Of a stretch of 64,000 nt of DNA, positions 1 through 11,620 are shown piece by piece. Where the stretch lies: contig NQMI01000062.1 in NCBI GenBank assembly GCA_002270565.1, forward strand, positions 124,001 through 188,000, given 5' to 3'. The position numbers and the translations under genes were made by a program. Each line of letters begins with the position of its first letter. The stretch's first letter is position 1. Origin of the DNA: Stenocarpella maydis. Its lineage: Eukaryota; Ascomycota; Sordariomycetes; Diaporthales; Diaporthaceae. The notes under the pieces are model-generated. The model had not been told where the DNA came from. It ran no database searches and saw only the letters and a program-made list of their open reading frames with translations.

Positions 1-2085
1 AGAGGGCATACGACCAGTACAGTTCCCACACACGGTGAAAGAGACTGCGCACTTTGTTTTTTAGAAGCACAGATCCAAAAGACTTAAAACGTCTCTCAAG
101 GCTGAGATCTAGGAACATCCAAATCCGCATACAAAATACCAAGTCTTTCCATGGTGAGACCCAATTTTGAAGGAGATTCGAGTCTCCAGTACAAGGAAGG
201 ACCTTGACCGGGACAACATCAATCACAGGAACTTCAATACGGGCAAGTTCATCGAATGTTGCTGCACCCATGTCTCCATACTATTATTGCTGAATTCATC
301 ACATAGAGTAGTGTCTCTTAGGGCACCTAAGCGCGTGCCGCGTGGTGAGGCTGCTCGCCTGAGAAGTCGTTAACTATTATTACCTAGGTACATGTCTATG
401 TTTCATTCCCCCATGTCACAGCCACCGGCTATGGCCAAAAAAATGGATCAAGAGTTTTAATTACCGGTTCCATTGAAATCTTCCGGCAATGAACATATAC
501 ACCAGTCATAATGCCATGGTTAGACGTTATAATGATAGGTTTCTCGCTGTTCTGATTCCTGACATAGTCACAATTTCTGTTTGTCACGGTCGGCCTGCAT
601 CTGTGCTTTCCAGTGCCATCACCCCATGAGAATATCCTATTATCCGGTCTCAGCGTCTACCCCATTGTAATTGTTCATGCCAGAGTGCGCCAGTTCTGTA
701 ATCAAAGTCCGTTCCGCATTTGCCTGTTTTATTATAAGAGAAGATTTTCGTCAGTGACCCTATTGAACCTCGCATGACGTGTCTCTTTTTCTGGTCTTTT
801 TCCTTCATTTTTTTTTTTCGTAGAGTACTTCTCCCGGGACACACTTACATGTCATGTGATCGCTATTGGCTTGTCAGCAACTTGATTGGTTGATTTTAGG
901 AATACATCGGCATCAGATGAGTGAGAACCTTTGGTTAAGGGCAAAAAGAGATTCGAATGAGGGTCGACTGTGGTAATCAAGAATAATTTACCTTCCCGTA
1001 GTCTCGCTGATCAATGCTCCATAGCCAGGGCACTTGGTTGCGCCGGCTTTAGACTTCCTTTGATTGGAGTCACGCGAGAAGGGAAACCATGGCCACTGAC
1101 ACTGACAAGGGGTTCACAGGATAGCCTGTGCTTACTACGTGACGTGGTTCCTACTGAGGCAAAGAGGAAGAGCAATATGCCATCAATCTTGAAAGTCTAA
1201 GAAGAGGGGGCTCAGCTTTGTTTGCAAGCCTGAAGTGATAGGAACAATACAAAGGCAGAGGAACTTCGGTCTGGCCCGGACCTATTCTTCCTGACTGATC
1301 CGGGGAAACAAAGCCGGGATAGTTTGGATCTCCCCGAGGCGAGATTCCGAAGAAAGTCTTCTATTTCATGAATACTCAATACGATCACATCCGTTCTATT
1401 TGATATCGAACTCCAAGTGAATTGGTGAAGCACTTGTACAGACAAGCGAAGATCGAGGGACTGGCGGCACTCCTGCTGAAGATATTCGGCGTGTTTGCCA
1501 GGGCCCTGCCCGATGTCCTCACGTACGCACGGAGTATCGTCTCCCGGGCAGTTTTGCTCAACAAGCACATGATGCGTGAGGTGAAAATACAATACAAGAT
1601 CGAGTTCGACGTCAACAATGGCTCGGAAGAGGGGTTTTATGAAAATTTTCACAATATCCAGTTGCTTACAAACAACTCCGAAGACGGCAACTGTGACTAC
1701 ACAAGTTCAGGCGGCTGTGGGGATAACCTGGGGCTCGAATAAGAACAAATCTGAAATGGAGAGGAACCTGTTCTACCTCATGGCTCAGAGCCTCGGTTTT
1801 GCGCCATCAGATGAGGGTGATTCGCCTGAGTAGAGTTCCGGCCACCCATGATGCACAATGTTTTCAGCAGCTTGATCGTTTGCACAAGTGCGCCGATGCA
1901 TTGATAGGACAACACACGAGCTGTGAGCTTTGATACCAAAGTAACGAGGGACAAGTGACAGGGTTTTGGTCTTTGGTGCCTATAAATCAGATCTGCCCCT
2001 ACACCAACTCGAGCCAAAGCAAGAAAAGTCACTTTGTCAAAGGCTCAGGATTGTTAAAGTCTTGGCCTAACTAATTCTCTCGCCA
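1..2085. other. Intergenic or decayed region, no supportable gene
   Basis: Several short open frames exist on both strands but none shows a recognisable domain, a normal start or a consistent splice model. The best stretch is an open frame on the plus strand at about 1404-1742. It has a hydrophobic, helix-like run (IEGLAALLLKIFGVFARALP) but no upstream ATG, and could be an internal exon or relic of an unrecognised gene. A palindromic decamer TACCTAGGTA lies at 381-390. Confidence 0.5.
1981..1987 (+). promoter_or_regulatory. Possible TATA box
   Basis: TATAAAT lies about 100 bases upstream of the ATG at 2086. Position and sequence fit a TATA element for the cysteine-rich protein gene, but no transcript evidence exists here. 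Confidence 0.35.
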
Positions 2086-2784
2086 ATGCGTCGACTCAGA
2101 GCCATATTTTCGATTCGAGGCTCTCGTGGTATAGTGCGACTGGCCATACCCGTACTCCTCATCATTATCGGCCTGACCAAACTCAACAGCAACGACGGGC
2201 ACACGACGTACCGCACCCCAGCACATGATTTTCGCCAGGACAGCATTCACAACCACCTGCCGGGAGCCCGCGGCCCACGCTACGACTCCCAAGAAGGCCA
2301 CGGCCAAGAGGCAGGCAATGGCAGAACCGGCGCCTCCATTTCAAGCATACGCACGTCCTCGCCGCAACCAGAATCCACTTGCTACACACCAGGCCTGCAC
2401 ACCCCCTGGTACGACGTTGATCCCGACAGGCTGTGCCATTGTGACAGCTATGAGTGGGACGACGGCAACGCAGTGGCGAACGCTGGTTGGTACGGCGGGA
2501 AGGCGATGTGCAGGACGGCCTGTGTGCCACAGCTCGCGAATCAAACCAGGTTGTTTAATCAGGCAATGTGGAGTTTCTCTGAGTGCATAGAGGCTTGTAT
2601 AGGGTCGTTTGACAGAGGGAGGGTGAAAAACAGGAGAGGAGCCCGCGCACAATGGCTTTGTCACGGGGTGAACTTCAAGGAGGGGGAGTTGTGCGAGTTC
2701 GTCGGTGCCATCGAGCATTTTGATTTCACAGCGGCCCAGTCTAAGGGTCAGTGTTGGGATAACGGGCTCAGTCCCAGCAGATGA
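2086..2784 (+). CDS. Hypothetical cysteine-rich type II membrane or secreted protein
   Basis: Single-exon frame of 232 residues that matches no family I recognise. The N-terminus is basic (MRRLRAIFSIRGSRG) followed by a hydrophobic segment (IVRLAIPVLLIIIGL, about residues 17-31), so it is either a signal anchor (type II, luminal C-terminus) or an uncleaved signal peptide. A polar linker of about 70 residues leads into a C-terminal half with about ten cysteines, several in close pairs (CHC, CRTAC, CIEAC), and an NQT glycosylation sequon, consistent with a disulphide-stabilised extracellular or luminal domain. The first ATG was chosen because it gives the hydrophobic N-terminus and follows a TATA-like element by 100 bases. 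An effector-like or cell-surface role is possible but is inference only. An additional unrecognised intron cannot be excluded. Confidence 0.6.
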   Translation: MRRLRAIFSIRGSRGIVRLAIPVLLIIIGLTKLNSNDGHTTYRTPAHDFRQDSIHNHLPGARGPRYDSQEGHGQEAGNGRTGASISSIRTSSPQPESTCYTPGLHTPWYDVDPDRLCHCDSYEWDDGNAVANAGWYGGKAMCRTACVPQLANQTRLFNQAMWSFSECIEACIGSFDRGRVKNRRGARAQWLCHGVNFKEGELCEFVGAIEHFDFTAAQSKGQCWDNGLSPSR

Positions 2785-3200
2785 TGGGACTGCGTGGATG
2801 TTGTTGGGAGTGAGGAAGCAGGGGACGGATGCATGTTATGCTTGCTTCTCACCAGACAGAATAGTGAAGGGAAGGGAGAACTATAGGCCGGAGGGCCTTC
2901 TAGGAAGCTGTCCTCAGCCTTTGTCACCGTCCAATGGCTACTTCTACTAAGTACGTATCGCACCAAAACGGGCTACCCAATCATAGAGCGGGGATCTCAC
3001 CGCCTTCCACAAACAACGGGGTCGTTTCTGCCGCTGCCCAGCTTCCAGGTTTCAATAATTTTGGAGTCAGCGACCCGACCGTCACTTCGCCCCTCCATCG
3101 TCCCAAATCGAGTGACCAACAACTAACTAACTCACCGTGATCAACCGGCAGAAAGTGCAGCCCAGTGTTCCAGCCGCAAACAAACAGGAAACACACCAAC
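2785..3200. other. Intergenic spacer with DPH3 promoter
   Basis: About 400 bases between two co-oriented genes. It is CT- and A-rich just before the DPH3 ATG (AACACACCAACATG), typical of a fungal 5' leader. No further feature is seen. Confidence 0.5.
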
Positions 3201-3672
3201 ATGTCAGGCGACGAGGACATATCCGTCTACGACGAGGTCGAGATCGAGGACATGACCTACGACGAGACCCTCCAGACCTACCACTACCCGTGCCCCTGCG
3301 GCGACCGCTTCGAGATCGCCCTGGCCGACCTGCAGGACGAGTCCAACGATATCGCCGTGTGCCCCAGCTGCAGCCTGATGATCCGGGTCATATATGAGGT
3401 GGTGAGTAGCAAGGAACCCAGCCAGCCTCTCTCATTTTCCTCTGCACCTTCCCACCGTGACATTGAACGCCAGCTTCGTGGCTGTGCGCAACACAAGCAA
3501 GCACACAGCCTTCCCTTTGTGTGTCGCGTTGCTCTTTCCATGCCGATGGGCTTGACTGACCACCTTCGTTTCTTTTGCGCGACAGGTCAATCTCCCCAAG
3601 CCCGCCGGGTCCGAACCCGACGCCGAGCCTGCCGCCGACGAGAAGCCGGCCCAGGCCCCCGTCGCCGCCTGA
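3201..3672 (+). CDS. DPH3: Diphthamide biosynthesis protein 3 (CSL-type zinc protein)
   Basis: Two exons, 3201-3401 and 3586-3672, give 95 residues. The intron starts GTGAGT and ends GACAG at 3585, and the frame is kept. The protein opens [18 protein letters not shown] and carries the CSL zinc-binding motif: CPCGD at about residues 33-37, then CPSC at about 54-57, four cysteines expected to bind one iron or zinc. DPH3 is the small electron-carrying partner of Dph1-Dph2 in the first step of diphthamide synthesis on elongation factor 2 and is also linked to Elongator-dependent tRNA wobble modification in yeast. The C-terminal tail after IRVIYEV is Pro/Ala/Glu-rich and variable, as usual for fungi. 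The ATG chosen is the only one giving the standard N-terminus; an upstream in-frame extension from 3165 is probably untranslated leader. Confidence 0.95.
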
Positions 3673-5017
3673 ATGGAATGCGACTCCAAGACACGGGCAA
3701 TACGCCTGGAGAGGAGTTTTACCACAGCCCAACTAATGGGGGGATGAGAGGCACTGGAAGGCCACCACGCCCCGGAAGCTAGATGGCCTCGGGAATCGGA
3801 TTACCAAACCGACTAGGCGTGCACCGCAATGCAACCACAAGTGCCACAGCGCGAACACGACTACATCGTTCGAGGCGGGAGGGAGAGAGGTGGCTGTCGT
3901 GCAGCGCGTCCGGAGCCACGGCGGTGACGTCCGTGCAGCAGCACCGCAACACCAGCCTCCCAGTCCAACGTGACAGCCGCTTCTGGTGGCCGACCGACGC
4001 CGCGGTTTGGCGGACTGATGCGACCATCAGGAGAACTCCAAGAACAAGCCGCAGCCTCGGCAGATGTGGGCGCACCGGGCGGGGGCATGTGTATGGACCA
4101 CACCCCCGTCTTCATCATGGTGTCCTCTGAGGGGGAGGGACTGTACGTACGTCCGGTATGGGGGGGAGGGGGAGGGGACTGGTATACAGCGGCGCCGGAA
4201 TCAAGGACGGGCGGTTACGGAGCGGCAACAACCGCTTCCGGGGTTGTGGGATGGTTGTCTCGCGCAACTGGCTGGGAACGAATTGTCTCGGGAAGAGAAG
4301 TGGCGGGGTAGATGCAATGCTATTCCTTCTCAGATCCTGTCCAGATTAAGCATTATTCTTGTTCCTTGGGTCTGACCTCCGGGTCAGAGACCCCCCCCCC
4401 CCCTTCTTCGCCCAGCCCTACCTTGAGATGCAAGTCGGGCTCGATGAAGTCCCAAGTTTTCCAAACTCCAGTAGAACAGAAAGCCATGACCCTGAGCCCC
4501 ATGATCCTGAGCCCATGGGTCCTAGAATAAGCCACATGCTTTGGGGGTATGCCTGAACAATTGTTCCGGTAAAAGATCAAGAAAGAAAAATAAAAGGCTG
4601 CACCGTCAGAACCATGCCCGTACAACTCCCCTTGATGCAAAAAATGTCGTGCGCTGCGTGTTGCGCAAGGTGGTATCGTCGTCGTTAAATCCGCCCCAAA
4701 AACGTTAAAAAAAAATTTAAAAAAAAAAACCCCCCAAAAAAATTTAAGAATAGAAATCCCCGTCCAGCCCCTACCTCCAAGATGAGGGAAGAAAAGCAAA
4801 TCAGTCCAGACAAAACGTCGGTTGCCCTTGTTGAAAAAGGAGCAAGAGTTGAAAAGAAACCTTCAAGGCCCTTCCATCGCGCACTGTCGCTCACGACGGC
4901 CTAAGCATGCGAAGGCGGGGCCACACGGGGGGCGACAGGCCAACTGCCCCATCCTTTCCCTCTCGCAAGGCCAGCCAACCCGGAGACTAACGGACGGCCC
5001 TCGCCGGCCCCGCATTC
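3673..5017. other. Intergenic region between convergent DPH3 and GPI-type gene
   Basis: No gene recognised. It contains homopolymer runs (poly-C near 4391, A-rich at about 4705-4745) and GC-rich low-complexity sequence. It should hold the 3' untranslated regions and terminators of the two convergent genes. Confidence 0.5.
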
Positions 5018-5443
5018 TCACAGCAGGCACAGCGAGAGGGCGAAGAAGACGACCAGCCCCAGCATGCTGCCGTCGCCGGGCAGGCCCTCCCCCGGGGCGG
5101 CGGCGGTGCTGCTGCTGCTGCTTGACACTGGGCCCGGTGACGACGTGGAGACGGTGGTCGGCCCCGCCGTCGTCAGCGCCGAAGAGGTGCCGTTGGCGGC
5201 CGGGGGCGCCGGAGCCGGGTCGACGGGCGCGGGCATGGTCACGGTGAAGGTTGCCGAGACGGCGGGCGAGACCGAGATGCTGGGGAGGGACCAGGTGGTC
5301 GTCGTGGGGCAGTCGGTGGTCGTTGCGCCGCCCTGCGTGCCCTGCTTGTTGTCGTTGTCGTTGTCGTGTGGTTTTGTGTCTTGTGCCTGGGCGAGGGTTG
5401 CTGCTGTTGCGCCCAGGGCGGCGAGGATGTGGGAGGGGCGCAT
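5018..5443 (-). CDS. Small Ser/Thr/Pro-rich GPI-anchor-type surface protein
   Basis: The minus-strand ATG at 5443 starts a 141-residue protein with a classic secretion signal (MRPSHILAALGATAATLAQAQ, cleavage probably near AQA-QD). The middle is Thr/Ser/Pro/Ala-rich (TTTTWSLPSISVSPAVSATFTV, then a serine run) and suits heavy O-glycosylation. The C-terminus ends in a hydrophobic tail (MLGLVVFFALSLCLL) after a small-residue stretch (GDGSM), the usual GPI attachment layout. This predicts a cell-wall or plasma-membrane mannoprotein; no enzymatic domain is visible. The reading frame is open far upstream, but the upstream part is low-complexity and the signal peptide fixes the start. Exact function is unknown. 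Confidence 0.75.
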   Translation of the reverse strand: MRPSHILAALGATAATLAQAQDTKPHDNDNDNKQGTQGGATTTDCPTTTTWSLPSISVSPAVSATFTVTMPAPVDPAPAPPAANGTSSALTTAGPTTVSTSSPGPVSSSSSSTAAAPGEGLPGDGSMLGLVVFFALSLCLL

Positions 5444-8400
5444 TTGGTGGTTGTGGGGTGGTGTATGATGTTTGGTTGGATGTGGGTGGGCTTGGATGGC
5501 AGGTGGATAGCTGACGGCAGAGAGAGATAAGGAATGCCTTGAGTGCCGGGGTTGTGTCTTGCTGGTCCGGAAGAAACGAGAAATAAAGGAAGAACACCGG
5601 CGCAAGTCTGACAACTTGGAGGCTTCTCGCGACGGTGATGTCCTGGGGCGGCGATATGTGCTCGGTCGTTGGTGGAGGAGGTACTGCCTCCCCGGTCGCG
5701 TGTAAATAAACCGAGTGACTGAGCGAGTGCGACTGGAGCTGGCTGGTGGACTGACCGACTTGGCCGGCTCGCTGGCTCGTCCCTCTAGGTTGGCACCAAG
5801 ACGGGCAGGGCAGGCCGGAGGCTTTTCAATGCTCGTCTGCCCCGGCCTGGCGATGTGGAGAAAGGGCACCTTGACGTCGGTGACACTCGGCCCAGGGCCA
5901 GCAGAGTCCAGACGGCGGAAGCGAATGAAGGGCAGGCGGACATGTGGAGCAGGGCGAGGCAAACAGGCCAGGCAAGCAGCCGGGGGCTCGTCCCACCTGC
6001 TCTCGATTGCTGCTCGAGGTTGGCCCAGCGGCCCCCCACCCCGCGGCGGGCGAGAGTCAGATTGAGCTCGAACGCCCCCTTGGTTGTGGAGCCCTGGGTT
6101 GGGATAAGGGTGGTTGGGATAATAAGGCCGAGCCCCTGGATCGCCCTCTCGCGGATAAGGCTTGCCAGGGCAGCCGTGGCCAAATCGCTCAAGGGTTCAC
6201 GGGAAAGCTGCTTGACGGAGGTGGGCTTGGGGTTTGGGGTGAGAGGTGAGAGGTGAGATGTCTGTGAAGACAAGGCCGGGCGGACATGATGACACTAGTT
6301 GTGTGACATGAGTGGCATGATATGCGGACTGAGATCGGCAGACAGACAGATATGTAGATACATACAGATGGACACACCAGATGCGTGCATGCATGCATGG
6401 CCTGCCTTGTGTAAGTGTAGCTACCCGTAGCTGGGGCTCACCCTGCAGCTCACACTATTCCCGTAGCAGAAGCGAGGCAAACATGGGTAGCAACAGCAGT
6501 TCGTTGCAACCTTGAGGAGCAACCCCCTGGTTACAGCTTATCAATATGGGCACGACATTGTTGGCACCGTCTGCCTGACATGCAGGACATGACAGTCTGT
6601 TTGCCTGCCTGTCTCTCAGGCTGTCTGTCGGACCACAGCGCAGTGCGTACGTACTGCTAATAGCGACGGCCACATTTGCAAGGGCGTGGGGCAAGGAAAA
6701 TAGCCAGGACCAACATATCAGGAGCACGGAGCAGGCTGAGGACTGGGCCTAGACAAAAGGGTTGTGAGAAATGCCTCACCAAAAGACGGTGAATAAGTGA
6801 TAAGTGGGAAGAGAAATCGCTTTCCCCCATGGTGACTTGCCTGCCCCCCCCCCTCCCCGCAAATAAACACAGACAGTAGACCAGGCCAGGACAGGAAGGG
6901 CACACAGACGGTTGTTGCTCGGCAGTCAAGCAATGGAGAAGAGAGAGAGATTTACAGATTAGTTCGTGGGGTTGGCTGCTTGGGGAACGCGTGTCACCGA
7001 AACTCAAAACCCCTCCCGCCATGGCCGAAACATAGGCGCACTGCGTGGTGCAGATGATGACCTCGAGCCGAACTGACAAGACAGACAGCAGCTCAGATCA
7101 GCAGGCAGGCATTGGGCTCGCATGGCAGCTGGGGGTGCCGCTGCGTTATTATTCTTAGCGTCGCATCCATCCGTCGCATCTTCTGCATCCTGCACAATGC
7201 CAGCTGTCGTGCCCCGGTGTGTTTTTATATCTCCAGTTGAGCAAGAGAAAACTGCTGAAGAGTGTGTACGCACCCCGTACTGGTCAGGAAAAGAAAGAAA
7301 AAAAAAAGAAAGAAAAAAAAGCGTGCCGTGATTGGACAGGGGGTTATCCCCCACGTGCGGTGCATCTGCCAGTTTGCCCATCCGGACCCATGTCCTGCTG
7401 AGGCTGCAGCCCCGATCGAGATCCGTTTCTTTTCTTTTCTCTCTCTTTTTTTTTTTTTTTTTCCTGCTGCAGGTTCATGGGTCTCAAACACACACACACA
7501 CACACACAACACACACACACACACACACACACACAAGACGAGCAAAGCCACACCAGCGATACGCTCCAATGGATTTCGGCGACTAATAACCTCCACCCCC
7601 CCCCCCACCCCCACGGATCATCGAAGGACAGACTCTTCACGCAGCTAGTTCCGTCGCACTCACACACCCCTACAGGCTGCCTCATCCACGCAAACCTCTC
7701 TGTCCAGGCCGGCAGTTTTCATTTCTGAAGACTCAGTCCTCACACATGTTGCCTGGGTCACATGTTCACTGCCCTCCGGCAAACATTTGAACCACATGTC
7801 GCAGACTGCAGCCCAGGCCGCGTAACCAGTCCTCGCCCAGACTCCTCGCTGCAAGACCGCCGGCGTGTAACTAGCCGTCGCCAGAGCAAATGATTGGTTG
7901 CTCGGTGTGCTGGCTGCCAGTCTGCTGGAGGTGTGATTAGCGGAGTGATTACATCGGTGACACCTCGCGCAACCCACCACCCTGCCTGCCAGCCTGTGTT
8001 TCCGCGCCGGTCGGAAAGGCCGTTGCCCCACGCCCGACACGGGCACTTGGTCTGTGTTGCGGCTCGGACGACATTGCGTGAGGCCCGGGAGGACAGGACT
8101 GGCGGTATTGGCTGTGGGTTGCACGGCACGGCAAGCCCAGAGCCCCGGGACACACGAGTTCTGAGGCACGGCAGCCTCGTTAACTCAGGATACTGCCGCT
8201 GCGCCTGAGACGTGAACCAAGAGGAGGTGGTTGCACGCAACATCCAGCCCCTTGCATCGCGGGAAGCCCAAAGTGACCCATTTGTCTCCGGCACCAGCAT
8301 TGAATAAGTCAAACAGTTAGGTACACGTACGAGCCATATCGCCTGCTCATATGTGTGCAGTCCCCAGAGTACTGGCATTGCTGGGTGAGGGGGTGGGGGA

Positions 8401-11400
8401 CCTGCCTCGTTCACTCGACACGCCTCCGCGCGAGGTATTTCACCGGGCCGTCCGTCAGCCACGGGTTATGAACTACACGCCCGTTGCCTCGCGCAACTTT
8501 TCGCTCTGCGTGCACGCGCGCGTACATGTAGCAATGACACCGAACAGGATAAGTATCTTTTCTGCCTGTTGTTCCGCCTCTCAAGCCATGATGAGCGTAT
8601 GGATGACTGGACTACTGTCGGTGGCTTATAGCTCGTCTTCTTGTAGAGTATCCTCGCACAGCAGACAGCTGCTTTCATCAGTCATTTTTGAGACGAGCGC
8701 TCTGCCAAATTGGAGCGGGTAACAATGGGATGGGTATTTTGATTGCAACCTTGCTGGCTGGAATCTGGGCACGCTGTGGTTGACATTTTGCCAGCTTGCT
8801 TGCGTTGAGAATATGCAGTTTTTGAGGCCAACATGCACCAACCAATTTGACCACATTTACCTTATCTGCCATATTCGTCTTCCCAGGGCCCTATTGGGTT
8901 GTTGTATGCTTCCCTCTCCTGGTGATCTTCACCACAACACTCGTCACCGCATATCACACATTAGACTTCCAGATAGCACCAACAGCCCATGAGATAGTGT
9001 CCTCCGAGTCAGCGAAGTGCACACTGCAGTCATCGCCCTGCTCACAGTAGCATTTATTTGCTCAAAAAAGAGCGTTTGGTATAAGGGAGATGCAATCGTT
9101 TCAAGAACGCTCTCTTCTGAGCCATGCTATTAGAGACTGTAGGCAAAATAAACAGCCTCATACCTACATTTCTCTGATGCCGACCAACAGTGCACCTCCA
9201 TGGTGATATGTTACCGCGCTGTGTCCTTGGGTGTCCGCTGTCTTGAATGAATTTTGGTCTCCTTTGGGCTGTCGAGTGCCCAATCGCTCAATGGTCCTCA
9301 ACACCTATGAGCCATGCACGATTTGGGTGTAGGCTAAATCGGTGGTCGCAGCCTACGACGATCCAATTTATAGTCGCCTGTCAATCGCGAAACCGTTGTA
9401 TTAAGGCACATAATAAGCTTCCGGGCCAGATGAATGACGTCGGTCCTATTCCCAATTATTGCACTTCTTATAGGGTAAACGATACAAGCAAACCTTTGTT
9501 CTTTATCAATGGCGGGCTGAGGGTGACATCGCAGGCGAATATATTTTCATGCCTGGAGCCGTCGCAACTTTGTCTCCGATCCGATGCTGTGAAAGGTGCA
9601 ACCGGAGATCTGAGGTATTCAGGGATGGTGATCGGGTTATCTCATGCTTGCTAAATCGAGGCCATGGCCAATTTTCGGTTGAACTCCGTGTACGTCCGGT
9701 CTTGATGAGACCAGGAAATCCGGCTTGGAACTGGCCCTCGTGCGTTCAGACGAGACTGTCTGGGGCCTTTTTAGCAGCCGATCTATACCGGGACAGTATT
9801 CGATTGGTTCACATCTGTCAAGGAAAATCCCAAGTCAAGCGAAAGCGAAGGCCGTGGACGAGGCATAAAAATCAGATCCTCACGGGAGAGGGCCGACGTG
9901 ACGGTCGAGCGCGGATACGAGGCAGCGAACTCTGAGAAGGTCCAGATTTCGTTACCCGAGCTTTTCCCGCCGGCGGCTGTCCCACGCCTTTAAACAGCCC
10001 TGCTAGCTTTCCTGAAACCGAGCATCCCGCGGCATTGATAATGCGGCCCTGCCGCTGGATAAAGCCGCTTTGAAACCAGTCGGGCCGAGAAGATCGCATT
10101 GGATCGCTCTGCCGTGTCCTGGGATGGGAAGATGTAGACATACAAACTGCCCAGATCATACATACAACACACCTCGATCCGAGTTGTGTTGCTAGCGAAG
10201 CAATTATTGTCATTTCTCGATCTCTTCCCGCAGTGTGAGCGCCACGGAGAGATCGCTGCAGAGTTGCTGCAGAGATCTTACAGGACTGTGGAACTCGGCA
10301 CGGAGATTTCCCAAAGTCTTTGGTGCGCCCATCTAAAGCGTGGGCCAACGGATATCCAATGGATACCTCTGGGCCAGTGAACCCGCGGAGAAACAGATCG
10401 TGTGCCTCACTAACGGCAGAACCTACTGCTAGTAGTGTTGACCCCCCCTGGGCAGCGAAGCGGTCCGGCCGCCGCGTCATATCACGACTGTTGCCCGAGG
10501 GGTCTGGTATCCTTTCAGCAGCACACATTTCTAAGTTAGTTCCACTATATGAGACCTTTCCGGGTGATCCCAATGATCGATAAAATTCTGCTTGCTTGCC
10601 GCAGATGAATCGACCAGCTCGAGCATCAATATGTTAGAAACTGGTTCGGCTCCTGAAGCCGTGAGCACGACAGGCGGTCTAACCCCGGGGCTACTCGGTG
10701 ATTACGACAAGTTCCCTCTAAGCGCCCCACAGAATCGAAAAGGAAATAACGTTCAATAGTCTTCATCACAAAGTCAGCGAGAACAAACTTCTCAGGTCTG
10801 ACCGCTGAGCGATTAGTAGTCAAGAAGTTGAATTCGGGCCTATCGGTATTGTATAGCCAGGCCTGCATCTCGCATGAAGCGCCAGCTACTGCCCGGCCGA
10901 GGTCCCCGCGAAACCAAAACCAGACACCTTAGCGGCTAAACCTCGGCTGTAGTTGCGCTTGACAAGTCAAGGATGATCCCCTCCCTGTATCAGGAGAGGG
11001 CCACGTGGTTTGCGTGTGCGAGACTTGACCTGCAACTAAGCAATTTTTCCTTGGTAGCGCGGACTCAGTCGGCGTGGTTACCTATTATAAACCCGAATGC
11101 TACTTTGAATTTAGATATTCTTCTAAAATCAGAGTGTAATTCTAAACGTCGTGATGTAATATTGCCCAGGCATATACCATCTCATTATAGAGTAAACTAG
11201 CCTTAAATGTAAAGGGTTTCAAGGGTTTAGGAGAGGATCTCGGACCGAAGCTGGGTTATTATGCACCCTTGACTGACGCTTGATAATTGTGTAGTCATTC
11301 ATGGTGCTTCCGTTCAAGATGGGAGTGCGGCTCTTCCCTGTTGCATCTCAGTGCGTGCCGGGCCGTGACACTTTCCTAAAGGGGACCGACCCATGGCTTG

Positions 11401-11620
11401 ACAACTTGCAGATGAGAGGGGCCCACTGTTCCATTACCATGGATGGTCTGACCGTGCGACATGATTGTGTGATGGTCGACCGTACTTATTGTCTTCCTGT
11501 CCATGCCCCTCTTTTGGGGGCCTTTACGCTTGCTGACTACTGCTTTCACATTCGAACCGTTCCTTTGATACTTGTGAATCAGCGTTTTCGTTTCTTTGGC
11601 TCCCCTTCTGTTCTTGCATC
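5444..11620. other. Long gene-free stretch of about 6.2 kb
   Basis: No frame in this region shows a recognisable domain. It includes the leader of the GPI-type gene (5444-6000), a polypurine/polypyrimidine and CA-repeat zone (7290-7536), a hydrophobic open frame without ATG (8847-9050), and several long but compositionally random frames on both strands (7758-8462, 9872-10573). Base composition stays close to the gene-rich parts, with a short AT-rich patch at about 11080-11220. Possible contents are non-coding RNA, long UTRs or ancient decayed genes; none can be supported from sequence alone. Confidence 0.5.
7488..7536. repeat. CA dinucleotide microsatellite
   Basis: About 24 CA/AC units with one interruption (CAACAC). 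It follows a long poly-T run at 7446-7462, making a combined low-complexity block. Confidence 0.9.

Noticed and set aside
1404..1742. Open plus-strand frame with a hydrophobic helix-like run
   Set aside because: No ATG near its start, no recognisable family and no convincing splice partner; kept only as a comment in the region entry.
4353..4799. Minus-strand frame of 148 codons across A-rich sequence
   Set aside because: Its Phe/Leu-rich content comes from homopolymer A runs, not from coding sequence.
7758..8462. Minus-strand frame of 234 codons
   Set aside because: Composition is random-like (many Trp, Cys and Arg), no domain, and no promoter or splice context.
8847..9050. Short hydrophobic frame resembling a membrane segment
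   Set aside because: Starts at TTG rather than ATG, only one hydrophobic patch, and no continuing exon found.
9872..10573. Minus-strand frame of 233 codons
   Set aside because: No domain or motif and biased toward Arg, Ser and Pro as in antisense or non-coding GC-rich DNA.
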